Assembly (NCBI GenBank): GCA_945874535.1
Contig: CAMCGZ010000004.1
Span: 62,001 to 126,000 of the forward strand
Direction of reading: 5' to 3'
Length of the DNA: 64,000 nucleotides
DNA from: Bdellovibrio sp. ZAP7
Lineage (GTDB): Bacteria; Bdellovibrionota; UBA1018; CAIMNF01
The translations under genes were made by a program, and so were the position numbers. Shown here piece by piece: positions 43,486 to 51,283 of this stretch; within the stretch, counting starts at the first letter, position 1, and every line of letters starts with the position of its first letter. The notes under the pieces are model-generated. The model saw nothing but the letters and a program-made list of their open reading frames with translations. It did not search any database and was not told where the DNA came from.

Positions 43486-44215
43486 GCCGAGAGATTATCG
43501 GATGGACGAGCGAAAGACAGTAAAAAAACAGGATACCGAGAAGGGCCGCCAGCAGAACGGCTGCGAAGACACGGTCCACCCGCTGTTGGTTCCGCGAAGC
43601 ATCAACAAACCCCCCGAGACCGCTGCCCGATATGAATTCACCGACAATCGCACCGATAACCGACAGACCGGCGGCAATCCGGAAGCCTCCGAAGATTTGG
43701 GGAATCGCCGCCGGAAAACGCAAGCGGAATAGAATCTGCGCCGGGGTGGCATCCAGCATCCTGAACAGCTGCAAAGAAACCGGATCGGTCGAGGTGAGCC
43801 CCTGCACGCTGTTTGCGATCACAGGAAAAACCGACACGATGAACGCAGAGGCGATCACGGTGGGCATTCCGTATCCGAGCCAGATGACCAGCAAGGGTGC
43901 GATGGCGATGATCGGAACCGTCTGGAAAAAGATGGCGTAGGGATAAAACATCTTACGGATCCGGGTGGATGCCGCCAAGACGAGTCCGGCGAGAAGCCCG
44001 AAGGCCATGGAGAGCCCCAGCCCCGCACCTGCGGCGAGAACCGTTTCGAAAAAAGCCTTCCGGTACAGGGAGGCATCCTCGACCAGAGTCTTCAACACCG
44101 ATGAGGGAGACGGAAAAAGATAGGCGGGAAGCCATCCCGACCGACTGGCGAACTCTCCGAGCAGGGTGACTCCGAGCAAGGGGATCAAGGGTGCCAGACG
44201 CCACGAGGAAATCAT
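43463..44215 (-). CDS. ABC transporter permease, SsuC/TauC/ThiX-like
   Basis: A 250-aa inner-membrane protein with about six helices. ETVLAAGAGLGLSMAFGLLAG and the EAA-like loop LFRMLDATPAQILFRLRFPAAIP match the BPD_transp_1 family. VIGAIVGEFISGSGLGG is a hallmark of the nitrate/sulfonate/taurine/thiamine-precursor group. ATG 44215 overlaps the ATPase stop. Forms the importer with the genes on either side. Confidence 0.93.
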   Translation of the reverse strand: MISSWRLAPLIPLLGVTLLGEFASRSGWLPAYLFPSPSSVLKTLVEDASLYRKAFFETVLAAGAGLGLSMAFGLLAGLVLAASTRIRKMFYPYAIFFQTVPIIAIAPLLVIWLGYGMPTVIASAFIVSVFPVIANSVQGLTSTDPVSLQLFRMLDATPAQILFRLRFPAAIPQIFGGFRIAAGLSVIGAIVGEFISGSGLGGFVDASRNQQRVDRVFAAVLLAALLGILFFYCLSLVHPIISRHEKTPEN

Positions 44216-44943
44216 GTCCTTCCCTCTTTCAGAAGATTGAAGCACTGTTCGACCCGGGACAAAAACCGGACATCACCGCGAAGGGAGAGTGGCCGCTTGT
44301 CCCCGAGAGCCAAAGCCTCATCCAGAACCACCTTTCCGGGGCGCCCCTGAAACACCAGTACCCGGTCCCCGAGCCAAAGTCCTTCTGTGATGGAATGAGT
44401 GACCATCAGGATGGTCGACTTCATCTGCAGGAAAAGCTCCCGGAGTTCGAGTCCGAGTTCGATCCGGATCGGTTCATCGAGTGCTGCAAACGGCTCATCC
44501 AGAAGTAAAAGATCGGGATCGGTCACCAGAGCCCTTGCAAGGGAAACCCGCATTTTCTGCCCCCCGGACAATTGGGCGGGGAAGCTGCTCCTAAATGACA
44601 GAATGCCGAGCTTTTCCATCCAAGGGAGGGCTTTTTCCAAAGCCTCTTTCCGGTCAGCTCCGCGCAATCTCAAGGGGAGAATCACATTCTCCTCCACTGT
44701 TGACCAGGAGAGGAGCGCCGGTTCCTGAAAAACAAAACTCATCCTGGATCTCGGCACGGAGGTCTCGACCCCGCCTTCTCCGGGCACTTCGAGTCCCGCC
44801 ACGAGCTTAAGGAAGGTGCTTTTGCCGCACCCGGAAGGGCCGAGCAAGGTCACCCATTGCCCACGCTCCACCTCGAGATCGAGAGGTGCGAGGCCTCCTC
44901 CCGTTGACTCATAACGTTTGCCAAGCGCCCGGGCCCGAATCAT
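44212..44943 (-). CDS. ABC transporter ATP-binding protein of the same importer
   Basis: A 243-aa ATPase. Walker A GPSGCGKST (35-43), Q-loop VFQEPALLSW, signature LSGGQKMR, Walker B LLLLDEPFAALD, H-loop VTHSITEG. The VFQEPALLSW type is common in SsuB/TauB/ThiZ-like ATPases. Start 44943 overlaps the upstream PTPS-like stop (ATGA); an open frame to 45054 lies inside that gene. Energises import by the permease at 43463. Confidence 0.95.
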   Translation of the reverse strand: MIRARALGKRYESTGGGLAPLDLEVERGQWVTLLGPSGCGKSTFLKLVAGLEVPGEGGVETSVPRSRMSFVFQEPALLSWSTVEENVILPLRLRGADRKEALEKALPWMEKLGILSFRSSFPAQLSGGQKMRVSLARALVTDPDLLLLDEPFAALDEPIRIELGLELRELFLQMKSTILMVTHSITEGLWLGDRVLVFQGRPGKVVLDEALALGDKRPLSLRGDVRFLSRVEQCFNLLKEGRT

Positions 44944-45320
44944 CGGCTCAACCTGGCGCGTCCGCTCACTTTGCCCGAAAGATCGCATAAAGAAACCGCC
45001 ACCCGGGACAAAGGTGCGTCCGGGAGCTCCTCCGTGAGGCGCTTCCAGATCCAAGCTGTGAGGTTCTCACTGGTGGGAGAGACGGACAGCACACTGTTCA
45101 AGTGAGTCCCCTCCACTGCAGAAAAAATGCGATCGAGTGTGGACTGGAGAAACACCAAATCGATCAGGCGATCACTCGACAAAGGCCAGTCCGCCGAGAA
45201 CTCGGCTTCTACCTTCCACAGGTGGTAATGCGGGACTTCGAACCCGGTCAAACTGTGAGAAGCCCGGAAGGAGCTGAAAACCGTGAGTTCGAGGTGACGG
45301 GGTTCAGCGGGTGTTGACAC
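44940..45320 (-). CDS. 6-pyruvoyl-tetrahydropterin synthase/QueD-family protein 2 (diverged)
   Basis: A 126-aa COG0720 protein. Zinc ligands are kept as His22 (ASH) and His31/His33 (HYH). LIDLVFLQSTLDRIF, THLNSVL and PTSENLTAWIWKRL are family signatures. The catalytic Cys (or Glu) before the HxH pair is missing (EVPHYH), and the C-terminal Glu is not obvious, so activity may be altered. The start is GTG 45320, overlapping the upstream gene by 17 nt; an ATG at 45356 lies deeper inside it. Lies between PTPS 1 and the ABC importer. Confidence 0.8.
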   Translation of the reverse strand: MSTPAEPRHLELTVFSSFRASHSLTGFEVPHYHLWKVEAEFSADWPLSSDRLIDLVFLQSTLDRIFSAVEGTHLNSVLSVSPTSENLTAWIWKRLTEELPDAPLSRVAVSLCDLSGKVSGRARLSR

Positions 45321-45804
45321 GGGTGTAAACCGCCCCCTGTCCCGGCGCCTCTTCAATCAGGACTGAAACCGAGATCAAGTTCGGATTGTCGAGCAAATCA
45401 TCGAGCTCCGCGCGAAGAAACTCGTAATAGGCACGGGCCAGTGCCTCACAGGTGATGTTATCGACCGCCAGCAAAACCGTTTCATCGGTCGGGATGATGT
45501 ATCTCTTCCCGCATAACTTGAACTCGTGGGAGGCCCGAGTCGTTTTGATTTTCTGATAAAAGGGATTCTTGGTGGCAATCAGGACTTTCTCATCCCATAG
45601 CCCAGCGATTTTTTTCATGGCCGATTTGAAATCCGAAAAAGGAATCAGATTCTCGAAAGAAGCATCCCGGAGGACTACCGACAAGGAGGGTTGGTATTGA
45701 TGTCCGTGAAGAGCTTCCTTGCTTCCGTCCAAAAAGACGGTCATGTGGCTGGCGGAGAACTTCAAGGCCTCTTTTCGAATGCGAAGTTCATAATGTTCAG
45801 GCAT
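45304..45804 (-). CDS. 6-pyruvoyl-tetrahydropterin synthase-family protein 1 (PTPS-III-like)
   Basis: A 166-aa COG0720 protein. The zinc triad is His20 (ASH), His33 and His35 (HGH). The residue pattern before it is E30-A-L-H-G-H, i.e. ExxHGH, in place of the CxxxHGH of QueD. As I recall, that swap marks PTPS-III, which turns dihydroneopterin triphosphate into 6-hydroxymethyl-dihydropterin, bypassing FolB. The late LIEEAPGQGAVY holds the conserved Glu. ATG 45804 is only 26 nt from the divergent sepiapterin reductase start. First gene of a five-gene operon. Confidence 0.88.
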   Translation of the reverse strand: MPEHYELRIRKEALKFSASHMTVFLDGSKEALHGHQYQPSLSVVLRDASFENLIPFSDFKSAMKKIAGLWDEKVLIATKNPFYQKIKTTRASHEFKLCGKRYIIPTDETVLLAVDNITCEALARAYYEFLRAELDDLLDNPNLISVSVLIEEAPGQGAVYTRVNTR

Positions 45805-45820
45805 AGTCCGGATCATACCA
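45805..45820 (-). promoter_or_regulatory. Extended -10 promoter of the PTPS-ABC operon
   Basis: Minus strand: TGG-TATGAT (-10 at 45812-45817), a TGn extended -10, 7 nt before the ATG. No clear -35. The transcript would be leaderless. The whole gap to the divergent gene is 25 bp. Confidence 0.52.
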
Positions 45821-45829
45821 GAGGTACCC

Positions 45830-46579
45830 ATGAAATCACCAGCCTTGTTCGAAGACTTGAATATCTTGGTCACCGGTGCAGGTAAAGGATTGGGGCGCGC
45901 CGTGGTCGAGGAGCTCCTGGCCCGCCGGGATCGGTTCCCGCGGATCAAGATCGCACTCAGTGCCCGCAGCGAGTCCGACCTGAATGGTCTCGCTGAACTC
46001 GCCCGCGGATCGGGCGTTGAGACTCTGATTCTTCCCGGCGACCTGGCTCAGGATCCGGTAGCGGGGGTCCGTCGGATCCAGAAAGCCTGGGGCCGGATCG
46101 ACGTGTTGATCCACTCTGCCGGAGTGGGCCGCTTCGGAGATTTTGGAACCTATACCCCCGACGATGTCGAGTTCGTCATCCGAACCAATGTCGATTCTAC
46201 CTTTCTCCTGTTACAAGAAACGTTCAATCTGATGAAAAATCAGACCCCGCAAGCAGGGCTGCGCGGGCAAATCCAGGTGATCACTTCGGTTGCGGCGGAA
46301 AAGCCCTTTGAACACAGTGCCCTCTATTGCATGAGCAAGTACGCTCAAAGAGGGCTGCTCGAAGTGATGCGGATTCCTGCGGCCAAAGAAAAGATCCGCA
46401 TCCTCGATGTCCGCTCAGGAGCAGCGCTCACCCCGATGTGGGGTGCTGTGGAGCCCGGCATGGAGGCCCGCATGATGAAACCCTCGGATGTGGCCGGTGC
46501 AATGGTAGATGCTCTGTTGCTGAACGCCCGAGCCACGATCGAAACCCTCACGATCCGTCCGGTCGGAGGGGACATCTGA
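45830..46579 (+). CDS. Sepiapterin reductase-like SDR
   Basis: A 249-aa classical SDR. GAGKGLG (16-22) binds NADP, HSAGVG follows, and the catalytic Ser153, Tyr166-x3-Lys170 (SALYCMSKYAQRG) are intact. LTPMWGAVEPGMEARMMKP and the C-terminal LTIRPVGGDI closely resemble, as I recall, the bacterial (Chlorobium-type) sepiapterin reductase. That enzyme reduces 6-pyruvoyl-tetrahydropterin to (threo-)tetrahydrobiopterin. AGAGG 5 nt upstream of the ATG serves as ribosome site. Divergent from two PTPS-family genes, which makes the pterin role likely. Confidence 0.86.
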   Translation: MKSPALFEDLNILVTGAGKGLGRAVVEELLARRDRFPRIKIALSARSESDLNGLAELARGSGVETLILPGDLAQDPVAGVRRIQKAWGRIDVLIHSAGVGRFGDFGTYTPDDVEFVIRTNVDSTFLLLQETFNLMKNQTPQAGLRGQIQVITSVAAEKPFEHSALYCMSKYAQRGLLEVMRIPAAKEKIRILDVRSGAALTPMWGAVEPGMEARMMKPSDVAGAMVDALLLNARATIETLTIRPVGGDI

Positions 46580-46583
46580 TTCC

Positions 46584-48296
46584 ATGTTGTTTCGAGCCCT
46601 TCTGACCGCTCTCCTCTGCCTAGCTCAGTCCATGGAAACGCATGCGGAGACCAGCGAATTCCGATTGCCCCCTGTCACGATCACGGGGGATGCGAGCTTC
46701 GAAATGCTTCGCAGGGAAACCTATCTCCCATCCATTCAAGTCCCCCTCGACGCCGCTCCCGGAGCGGTTCTCGACTCTCTCAGCAGGTTTTCTCTTTTCC
46801 CGCCCCAGAACTACGGATACCCGGCTGGAGCCAGCGGTCTGAGTCTCGGAGGACGGAGCATTGAAGACACCCAAGTCACCACTCTCGGAGTCCCCCTGAA
46901 CCTGCCACAGGGGGGCGGACCGGATCTGTCCACCTTCCCCGGATTCCTCTGGTCGGAGGCCCTGGTCGGATCGTCCACGGGCTCCGCAGGATTCTCACCG
47001 TCCGCAGCTGCCGGTTCCATCGAACTGGTACCCTGGACACGTTCCCGGATCACAGAAAATTCTGGGCCTGATTCACGCTTCACCAGCTCGGCGGACCGGC
47101 AACTTCAAACCCTCTCGATCGGGACCCGCAAGGATACGATCGCCATGTTGGCCGGAGTCAGCTCAGGAATGCTCCGCGGGCCGTCCGGCTCCTTGAGTTA
47201 CGAGTTCATGAGGTCCTCCATCCATCGCTCCCGCTTTCACATTCTCGGTTCGGATCTCGAGGGGGATGTGCCCGGCGGAGGCATCAAACGGAGTCGCAGA
47301 ATCCTTCCCGTTCTCGAAACCCGGACCCTGATCGCGCAAGGCACTGCACTTGCTAGCACCGCCTTCGCCGACCTCACCGACCTTTACGGAAACAGATCCG
47401 AACAGTTCGGTATCGAAAACTCTCTCACTTCGGGACCCTGGCTTCTGTCATTTTCCGCCCGCCACATCCATTTCAGGAACGAGGGCGAATACCGGGAGTG
47501 GCCCCTGCACGCCGGAGTCAGTCGCGAGTTCGGCCAGCGCGGGAAAATGAGGGTGCGCGCCGGGATCGATGCTGTCCGGGTCGAGGACACCGGAGTCGAG
47601 CCCGGAGGAAGGGTGTCGATCCGCTGGAACACCAGGGGACCGCTCACTCCGGTCCTCGAACTGTCTTCCATCGCCAAGATGCCCACCCTTTCCGCCCGGA
47701 GGTATGTCCTCGACACGGGATCCTACCGTTACCGGGGGAATCCGGGACTCCTGCCGGAGCGGGTTTGGTCCGGAGTTCTTGCGGTCGATCAGGTGGGCTC
47801 GAATTTCCAGAGCCGTTGGACATTGAAGTCCGAACTCAGAAACGACGCCCAGATCAACACTTCCGGCCGGCCCGAGAACACCACTTTGAACGCTGGTAAT
47901 GCCATGCTTTTCAGTGCGCAGGCAGATGCACGATTTGTTCTGTCTCCAGCCTGGACCCTGAGATCGGGCGCCCTCCTCAGTTGGTCCCGGCTCGATGCCA
48001 CTGGACTCGCCTACCCGGACCTGCCTCCGTTCGCATGGAACGGAGGATTGGAAATCGGCCTCGGAGATGAATTCAAGCTCGAAACGGATGCACGGTACCT
48101 CGGCGACTCCACCGCATTTGACGGTTCGGCCCATCCGGCCTATTTTCTGGTCGATCAACAGATCCGCTGGTTTCCGGCACAGGACCTTGAGCTGAGGGCG
48201 GGCGTGATCAATCTATTTGATGAGCGTGCACAAATGGTCGTCGGCTTCCCGCTCCCCGGACGCTTGATCCGTGCGTCGGTCAGCGCCGGATTCTGA
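46584..48296 (+). CDS. TonB-dependent receptor-like outer-membrane protein
   Basis: A 570-aa precursor with signal peptide (LLTALLCLAQSMETHA). Residues about 50-150 look like a plug (SLSRFSLFPPQNYGYPAG, LGGRSIEDTQVTTLGVPLN). The rest is barrel-like with a typical C-terminal end, LRAGVINLFDERAQMVVGFPLPGRLIRASVSAGF (in part), ending in Phe. YRGNPGLLPERVWSG is a classic receptor motif. It is shorter than most receptors. It starts 4 nt after the sepiapterin reductase, suggesting the pair is one operon. Ligand unknown; a pterin or thiamine-like compound fits the neighbours. Confidence 0.87.
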   Translation: MLFRALLTALLCLAQSMETHAETSEFRLPPVTITGDASFEMLRRETYLPSIQVPLDAAPGAVLDSLSRFSLFPPQNYGYPAGASGLSLGGRSIEDTQVTTLGVPLNLPQGGGPDLSTFPGFLWSEALVGSSTGSAGFSPSAAAGSIELVPWTRSRITENSGPDSRFTSSADRQLQTLSIGTRKDTIAMLAGVSSGMLRGPSGSLSYEFMRSSIHRSRFHILGSDLEGDVPGGGIKRSRRILPVLETRTLIAQGTALASTAFADLTDLYGNRSEQFGIENSLTSGPWLLSFSARHIHFRNEGEYREWPLHAGVSREFGQRGKMRVRAGIDAVRVEDTGVEPGGRVSIRWNTRGPLTPVLELSSIAKMPTLSARRYVLDTGSYRYRGNPGLLPERVWSGVLAVDQVGSNFQSRWTLKSELRNDAQINTSGRPENTTLNAGNAMLFSAQADARFVLSPAWTLRSGALLSWSRLDATGLAYPDLPPFAWNGGLEIGLGDEFKLETDARYLGDSTAFDGSAHPAYFLVDQQIRWFPAQDLELRAGVINLFDERAQMVVGFPLPGRLIRASVSAGF

Positions 48297-48301
48297 AAGA
48301 T

Positions 48302-49762
48302 TTAGCTCCGGAGGCAGACTTCAAGCCTGAGATCGATGGTCTGCCAGGCCATGAGAGGAAAAAGATCGAACAGCCCCACAGCCGAGCTCGAGTGCCCGGT
48401 CACATAAAGTCTCATGGGCTGGGTGAGGTCCCCGAGTTTCAATCCGTGGGTGTCGGCGAGGGAACGCAAGCGGGCATCCACAGCCGCATGGTCGACACCG
48501 GCGTCCTGCAAACGGGCCGTCCCCGCACCAGCGATGCGTTCGGACCATTCTTTACGGAGGTCGATGATTGCCATACGGATCCGTTCCTTGAGCGCAGGAT
48601 CCTTGTTCCACTTGAGAGCGCTGCCATCGACGGGTACGGCTCCGGCCTCGAGTAATGGATGGAGTTGATCGGCCAGTTCCTTGACCAGCTTCACCTTCGG
48701 CGCCACGAAGGGCACCAGTTCTGAAGCGTATTTCGATTTCAAGGACTGATAGGAGGAATCCGAGAACCGATCCCGAAAGTCGTTTTCCAGGATTCCGAGC
48801 AACCGCTCCGGAGCCGCGCGTTTCATGTGTTCACCCGCAATCCACATGAGCTTCTCGGTGTTGAAAACTGCACCGCTCACTTGGACATCCCCGAGCTTGA
48901 ACAGGCGGATCATCTCTTCGAAAGTGAACAACTCCTGATCGCCATGGCTCCAACCGAGACGGACAAGGAAATTGAGGAGTGCCTCTGGCAGATAGCCCTC
49001 CGTCCGGTAAGCGTTGGTGGAAGTCTCTCCGTTCCGCTTGGAGAGCTTTTTCTTGTCCTGACCGAGAATCATGGGCAGGTGGGCGAAGACTGGCTTTTGG
49101 GCCTGGAGTGCGTCGTATAGAAAAATCTGCTTCGGAGTGTTGTTGATGTGATCGTCCCCGCGGATCACATGGGAGATCCTCATCTCGATATCATCGACCA
49201 CCACGACGAAATTATAGGTGGGGACGCCGTTCGAACGGATCATGACAAAATCATCGAGATCCTCGTTGGGGAAAGGGATCTCCCCGCGAATGAGGTCGGT
49301 AAAGGACGTTTTCCCGGTGAGAGGAAATTTTGCGCGGATGGCGAAAGGTTTATCGGAGGCCGGATGATTCAGCTCACGGCAGGTCCTGCCGTACATGGGC
49401 TTTTTGCCCTCTTTCATCATCTGTTCACGTGCAGCCTCCACCTCCGCTTCGGTACAGGTGCAGCGGTAAGCATATCCGTCCCGGATCAGTTGCTCCGCGA
49501 CCGCACGGTAATGCTCCAAACGGTCGGATTGATACAAAAGCGGTTCGTCCGAGCTCATCCCCAGCCAGTCGAGCGAAGTGAGGATATCATCCGTGAAACG
49601 CTTTTCCGAACGATCGGTGTCGGTGTCCTCGATCCGGACGAGGAACTTCCCGCCTTGTTGCCTGGCAAAAAGAAAATTGAACAAGGCGGTACGGACACCA
49701 CCGATATGAAGAAATCCCGTGGGCGACGGCGCAAAACGGACGCGGACCGGTTGTGAACTCAT
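48302..49762 (-). CDS. gltX: Glutamyl-tRNA synthetase
   Basis: A 486-aa class I synthetase that charges tRNA-Glu (and perhaps tRNA-Gln). The signature APSPTGFLHIGG contains the HIGH-type motif, VRIEDTDTDRS binds glutamate, and KKLSKRNG is the KMSKS-type loop. A zinc-type TCTEAEVEAAREQ follows YRC. The C-terminal anticodon-binding helical part ends VCLRS. ATG overlaps the stop of a cytochrome c gene (ATGA), an odd operon partner. Convergent with the TonB receptor gene. Confidence 0.97.
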   Translation of the reverse strand: MSSQPVRVRFAPSPTGFLHIGGVRTALFNFLFARQQGGKFLVRIEDTDTDRSEKRFTDDILTSLDWLGMSSDEPLLYQSDRLEHYRAVAEQLIRDGYAYRCTCTEAEVEAAREQMMKEGKKPMYGRTCRELNHPASDKPFAIRAKFPLTGKTSFTDLIRGEIPFPNEDLDDFVMIRSNGVPTYNFVVVVDDIEMRISHVIRGDDHINNTPKQIFLYDALQAQKPVFAHLPMILGQDKKKLSKRNGETSTNAYRTEGYLPEALLNFLVRLGWSHGDQELFTFEEMIRLFKLGDVQVSGAVFNTEKLMWIAGEHMKRAAPERLLGILENDFRDRFSDSSYQSLKSKYASELVPFVAPKVKLVKELADQLHPLLEAGAVPVDGSALKWNKDPALKERIRMAIIDLRKEWSERIAGAGTARLQDAGVDHAAVDARLRSLADTHGLKLGDLTQPMRLYVTGHSSSAVGLFDLFPLMAWQTIDLRLEVCLRS

Positions 49763-50442
49763 GGACCTGACATTACACCAGATTTACCGGAACCCAAAGC
49801 CTCACGGTATGCCGCCAAACCCCTGATGGCGCGGGAGTCAAGGGTCAAGGCTCCCATCAGGCGGTGTTTTCCGTTGAATGACTTCAAAAAAGGATCGGTC
49901 AATTTCTGGGCATCGATTCTGGGAACGGAGCCGATGCTGTGACAAGCCATGCAACTCTGGGTGAAAAGCTTTTCGCCCCGACTGGCGGCCGGGTTGGTCC
50001 GGATGGCGAGGGCGGTCCCGGGATAAGTATCGGAAGCCCTGGAAAACTCCACTTTTTGAATCCGTTTGATGGTGAAAAACTCTTTTGGAACCAGAAGGCG
50101 GTTCGGATCTCCTTCTGAATCCAGGGCCCCGTTCGATCCCAGGCGGAAACGGATGAACCCTCTCCAGATCATGAATCGAGGCACCCGCGCCGTCTTTCCG
50201 TCGGCTCCGTAAAGAGTCATCAAATCGATGTCGGCCTTCTCATTCAAATCCAGGGGACTGGTGATCGAATCGAACCACTCCTGAACTGAGATCCTGCCGG
50301 AAGACTTTTTGGCGAAACGGGAAAAGTCCGAAGCACCGGCTTCACGGATGACCCTCACCCCTTTCGGGGTCACCAAATTGACACTGAAAGCGTTTGCATC
50401 CGGCGCCACCATCCACGACACCAGAAAAAGCAAAGGAAACAT
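49759..50442 (-). CDS. Periplasmic monoheme cytochrome c-like protein
   Basis: A 227-aa precursor with a signal peptide (MFPLLFLVSWMVAPDANA). The single heme motif is CMACH (Cys164, Cys167, His168) in GEKLFTQSCMACHSIG, like small class I cytochromes. The ~140-residue N-terminal part is not recognised and resembles an oxidoreductase-associated periplasmic domain. No clear Met ligand; LTLDSRAIRGLAAY ends the heme domain. It shares an overlap with gltX and is divergent from the zinc-finger protein at 50513. Confidence 0.82.
   Translation of the reverse strand: MFPLLFLVSWMVAPDANAFSVNLVTPKGVRVIREAGASDFSRFAKKSSGRISVQEWFDSITSPLDLNEKADIDLMTLYGADGKTARVPRFMIWRGFIRFRLGSNGALDSEGDPNRLLVPKEFFTIKRIQKVEFSRASDTYPGTALAIRTNPAASRGEKLFTQSCMACHSIGSVPRIDAQKLTDPFLKSFNGKHRLMGALTLDSRAIRGLAAYREALGSGKSGVMSGP
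49763..49797 (-). promoter_or_regulatory. Possible internal promoter for gltX
   Basis: Minus strand: TTGGGT (49792-49797), 16-nt spacer, TAATGT (49770-49775), 7 nt to the gltX ATG. It lies inside the cytochrome c coding end and would give an independent leaderless gltX transcript. Confidence 0.38.
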
Positions 50443-50477
50443 GACAATATGACAACAATCTTAGCACTTACTGTCAA
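50443..50477 (-). promoter_or_regulatory. Possible promoter of the cytochrome c gene
   Basis: Minus strand: TTGACA (50472-50477), 17-nt spacer, TGTCAT (50449-50454), 6 nt to the ATG. The -35 is perfect but the -10 is weak; a TCATAT two bases later is an alternative. Confidence 0.4.
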
Positions 50478-50512
50478 GTTATGGTTTACTGAACCAGGGA
50501 GGCTCCAGAACT

Positions 50513-51283
50513 TTGGACCAAGAAGTCATCAAAAGCCTGACGAGGATCAGTCGTTCCCTTTGGGGGGATCTCGAAAAATCGGTCGTGATCGGGGCCGATA
50601 CGCTGTCCACGGTTTGCCTGTTGCGACTTAGTGACGAGCGCACCCTCGAGCGGGCCACCCAGGTCATGATCGAGCGCGCGGAGCGGAATCCGCCCCGTTT
50701 ACTCGCTCTTCAGCACCCGTTTTTCCGTTTGGCCCCCGTTGAAAGATTCCTGCTCACCGCACTGCATATTGAAAAATGGGATTATGGCCGGATTGCACGC
50801 ACCCTTGGCATTGAATCCCAACTGATCGAACCCTGGGCTTGGGCCACTCGGATCAAGTATGCCTTCCAGGAAATGGAAACCGGTCTCGATTACCCTCACG
50901 GGCCGGCATCGCTCGGAGTTTCTTGCCCCGCCTATGATCCCGGCCAACCGTGGACTCAGCGGCTGCTGGATGACGAGCTTGGAAAACAAGAGAGGCTATT
51001 TCTTCAAAATCACCTGCTCGCCTGTGAGAAATGCAGGAAGACTTTGGACCTTTCCAGAAGGGTCTTCTTCAAGATCGAAGGAGTCATCCCGGTCAGGGAT
51101 GTGCAAACCGAAGTCGAAGTGGCCAGTGAGAGGATCTACCGGATCTGGAAGTCGGGTGAATCCGCTTTCCGTCCAGTGAAGACCACCATGAAAGAAAGTC
51201 TGGTTGTTTTTTTCAACCAGACTTCCGTTCAGATCATTCTTTTCGGATCGTTGATCCTGTTGATGGTTCAGCGATTGAAATAG
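50513..51283 (+). CDS. Sigma-region-4-like HTH fused to anti-sigma-type zinc finger and TM anchor
   Basis: A 256-aa protein. Residues about 70-125 (PVERFLLTALHIEKWDYGRIARTLGI, in part) resemble the sigma-70 region 4 helix-turn-helix of ECF factors. Residues 138-174 form a ZAS/zf-HC2-like zinc site: Cys138, then LLDDELGKQERLFLQNH, His167, Cys171 and Cys174 (HLLACEKC). The C-terminus ends in a TM helix (VQIILFGSLILLMVQ). TTG 50513 has GGGAGG 10 nt upstream. It could be a membrane-bound regulator that combines both halves of a sigma/anti-sigma pair. Confidence 0.72.
   Translation: MDQEVIKSLTRISRSLWGDLEKSVVIGADTLSTVCLLRLSDERTLERATQVMIERAERNPPRLLALQHPFFRLAPVERFLLTALHIEKWDYGRIARTLGIESQLIEPWAWATRIKYAFQEMETGLDYPHGPASLGVSCPAYDPGQPWTQRLLDDELGKQERLFLQNHLLACEKCRKTLDLSRRVFFKIEGVIPVRDVQTEVEVASERIYRIWKSGESAFRPVKTTMKESLVVFFNQTSVQIILFGSLILLMVQRLK

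Noticed and set aside
47448-48158. 236-aa minus-strand frame within the TonB receptor gene
   Set aside because: Antisense shadow; no start context and no recognisable domain.
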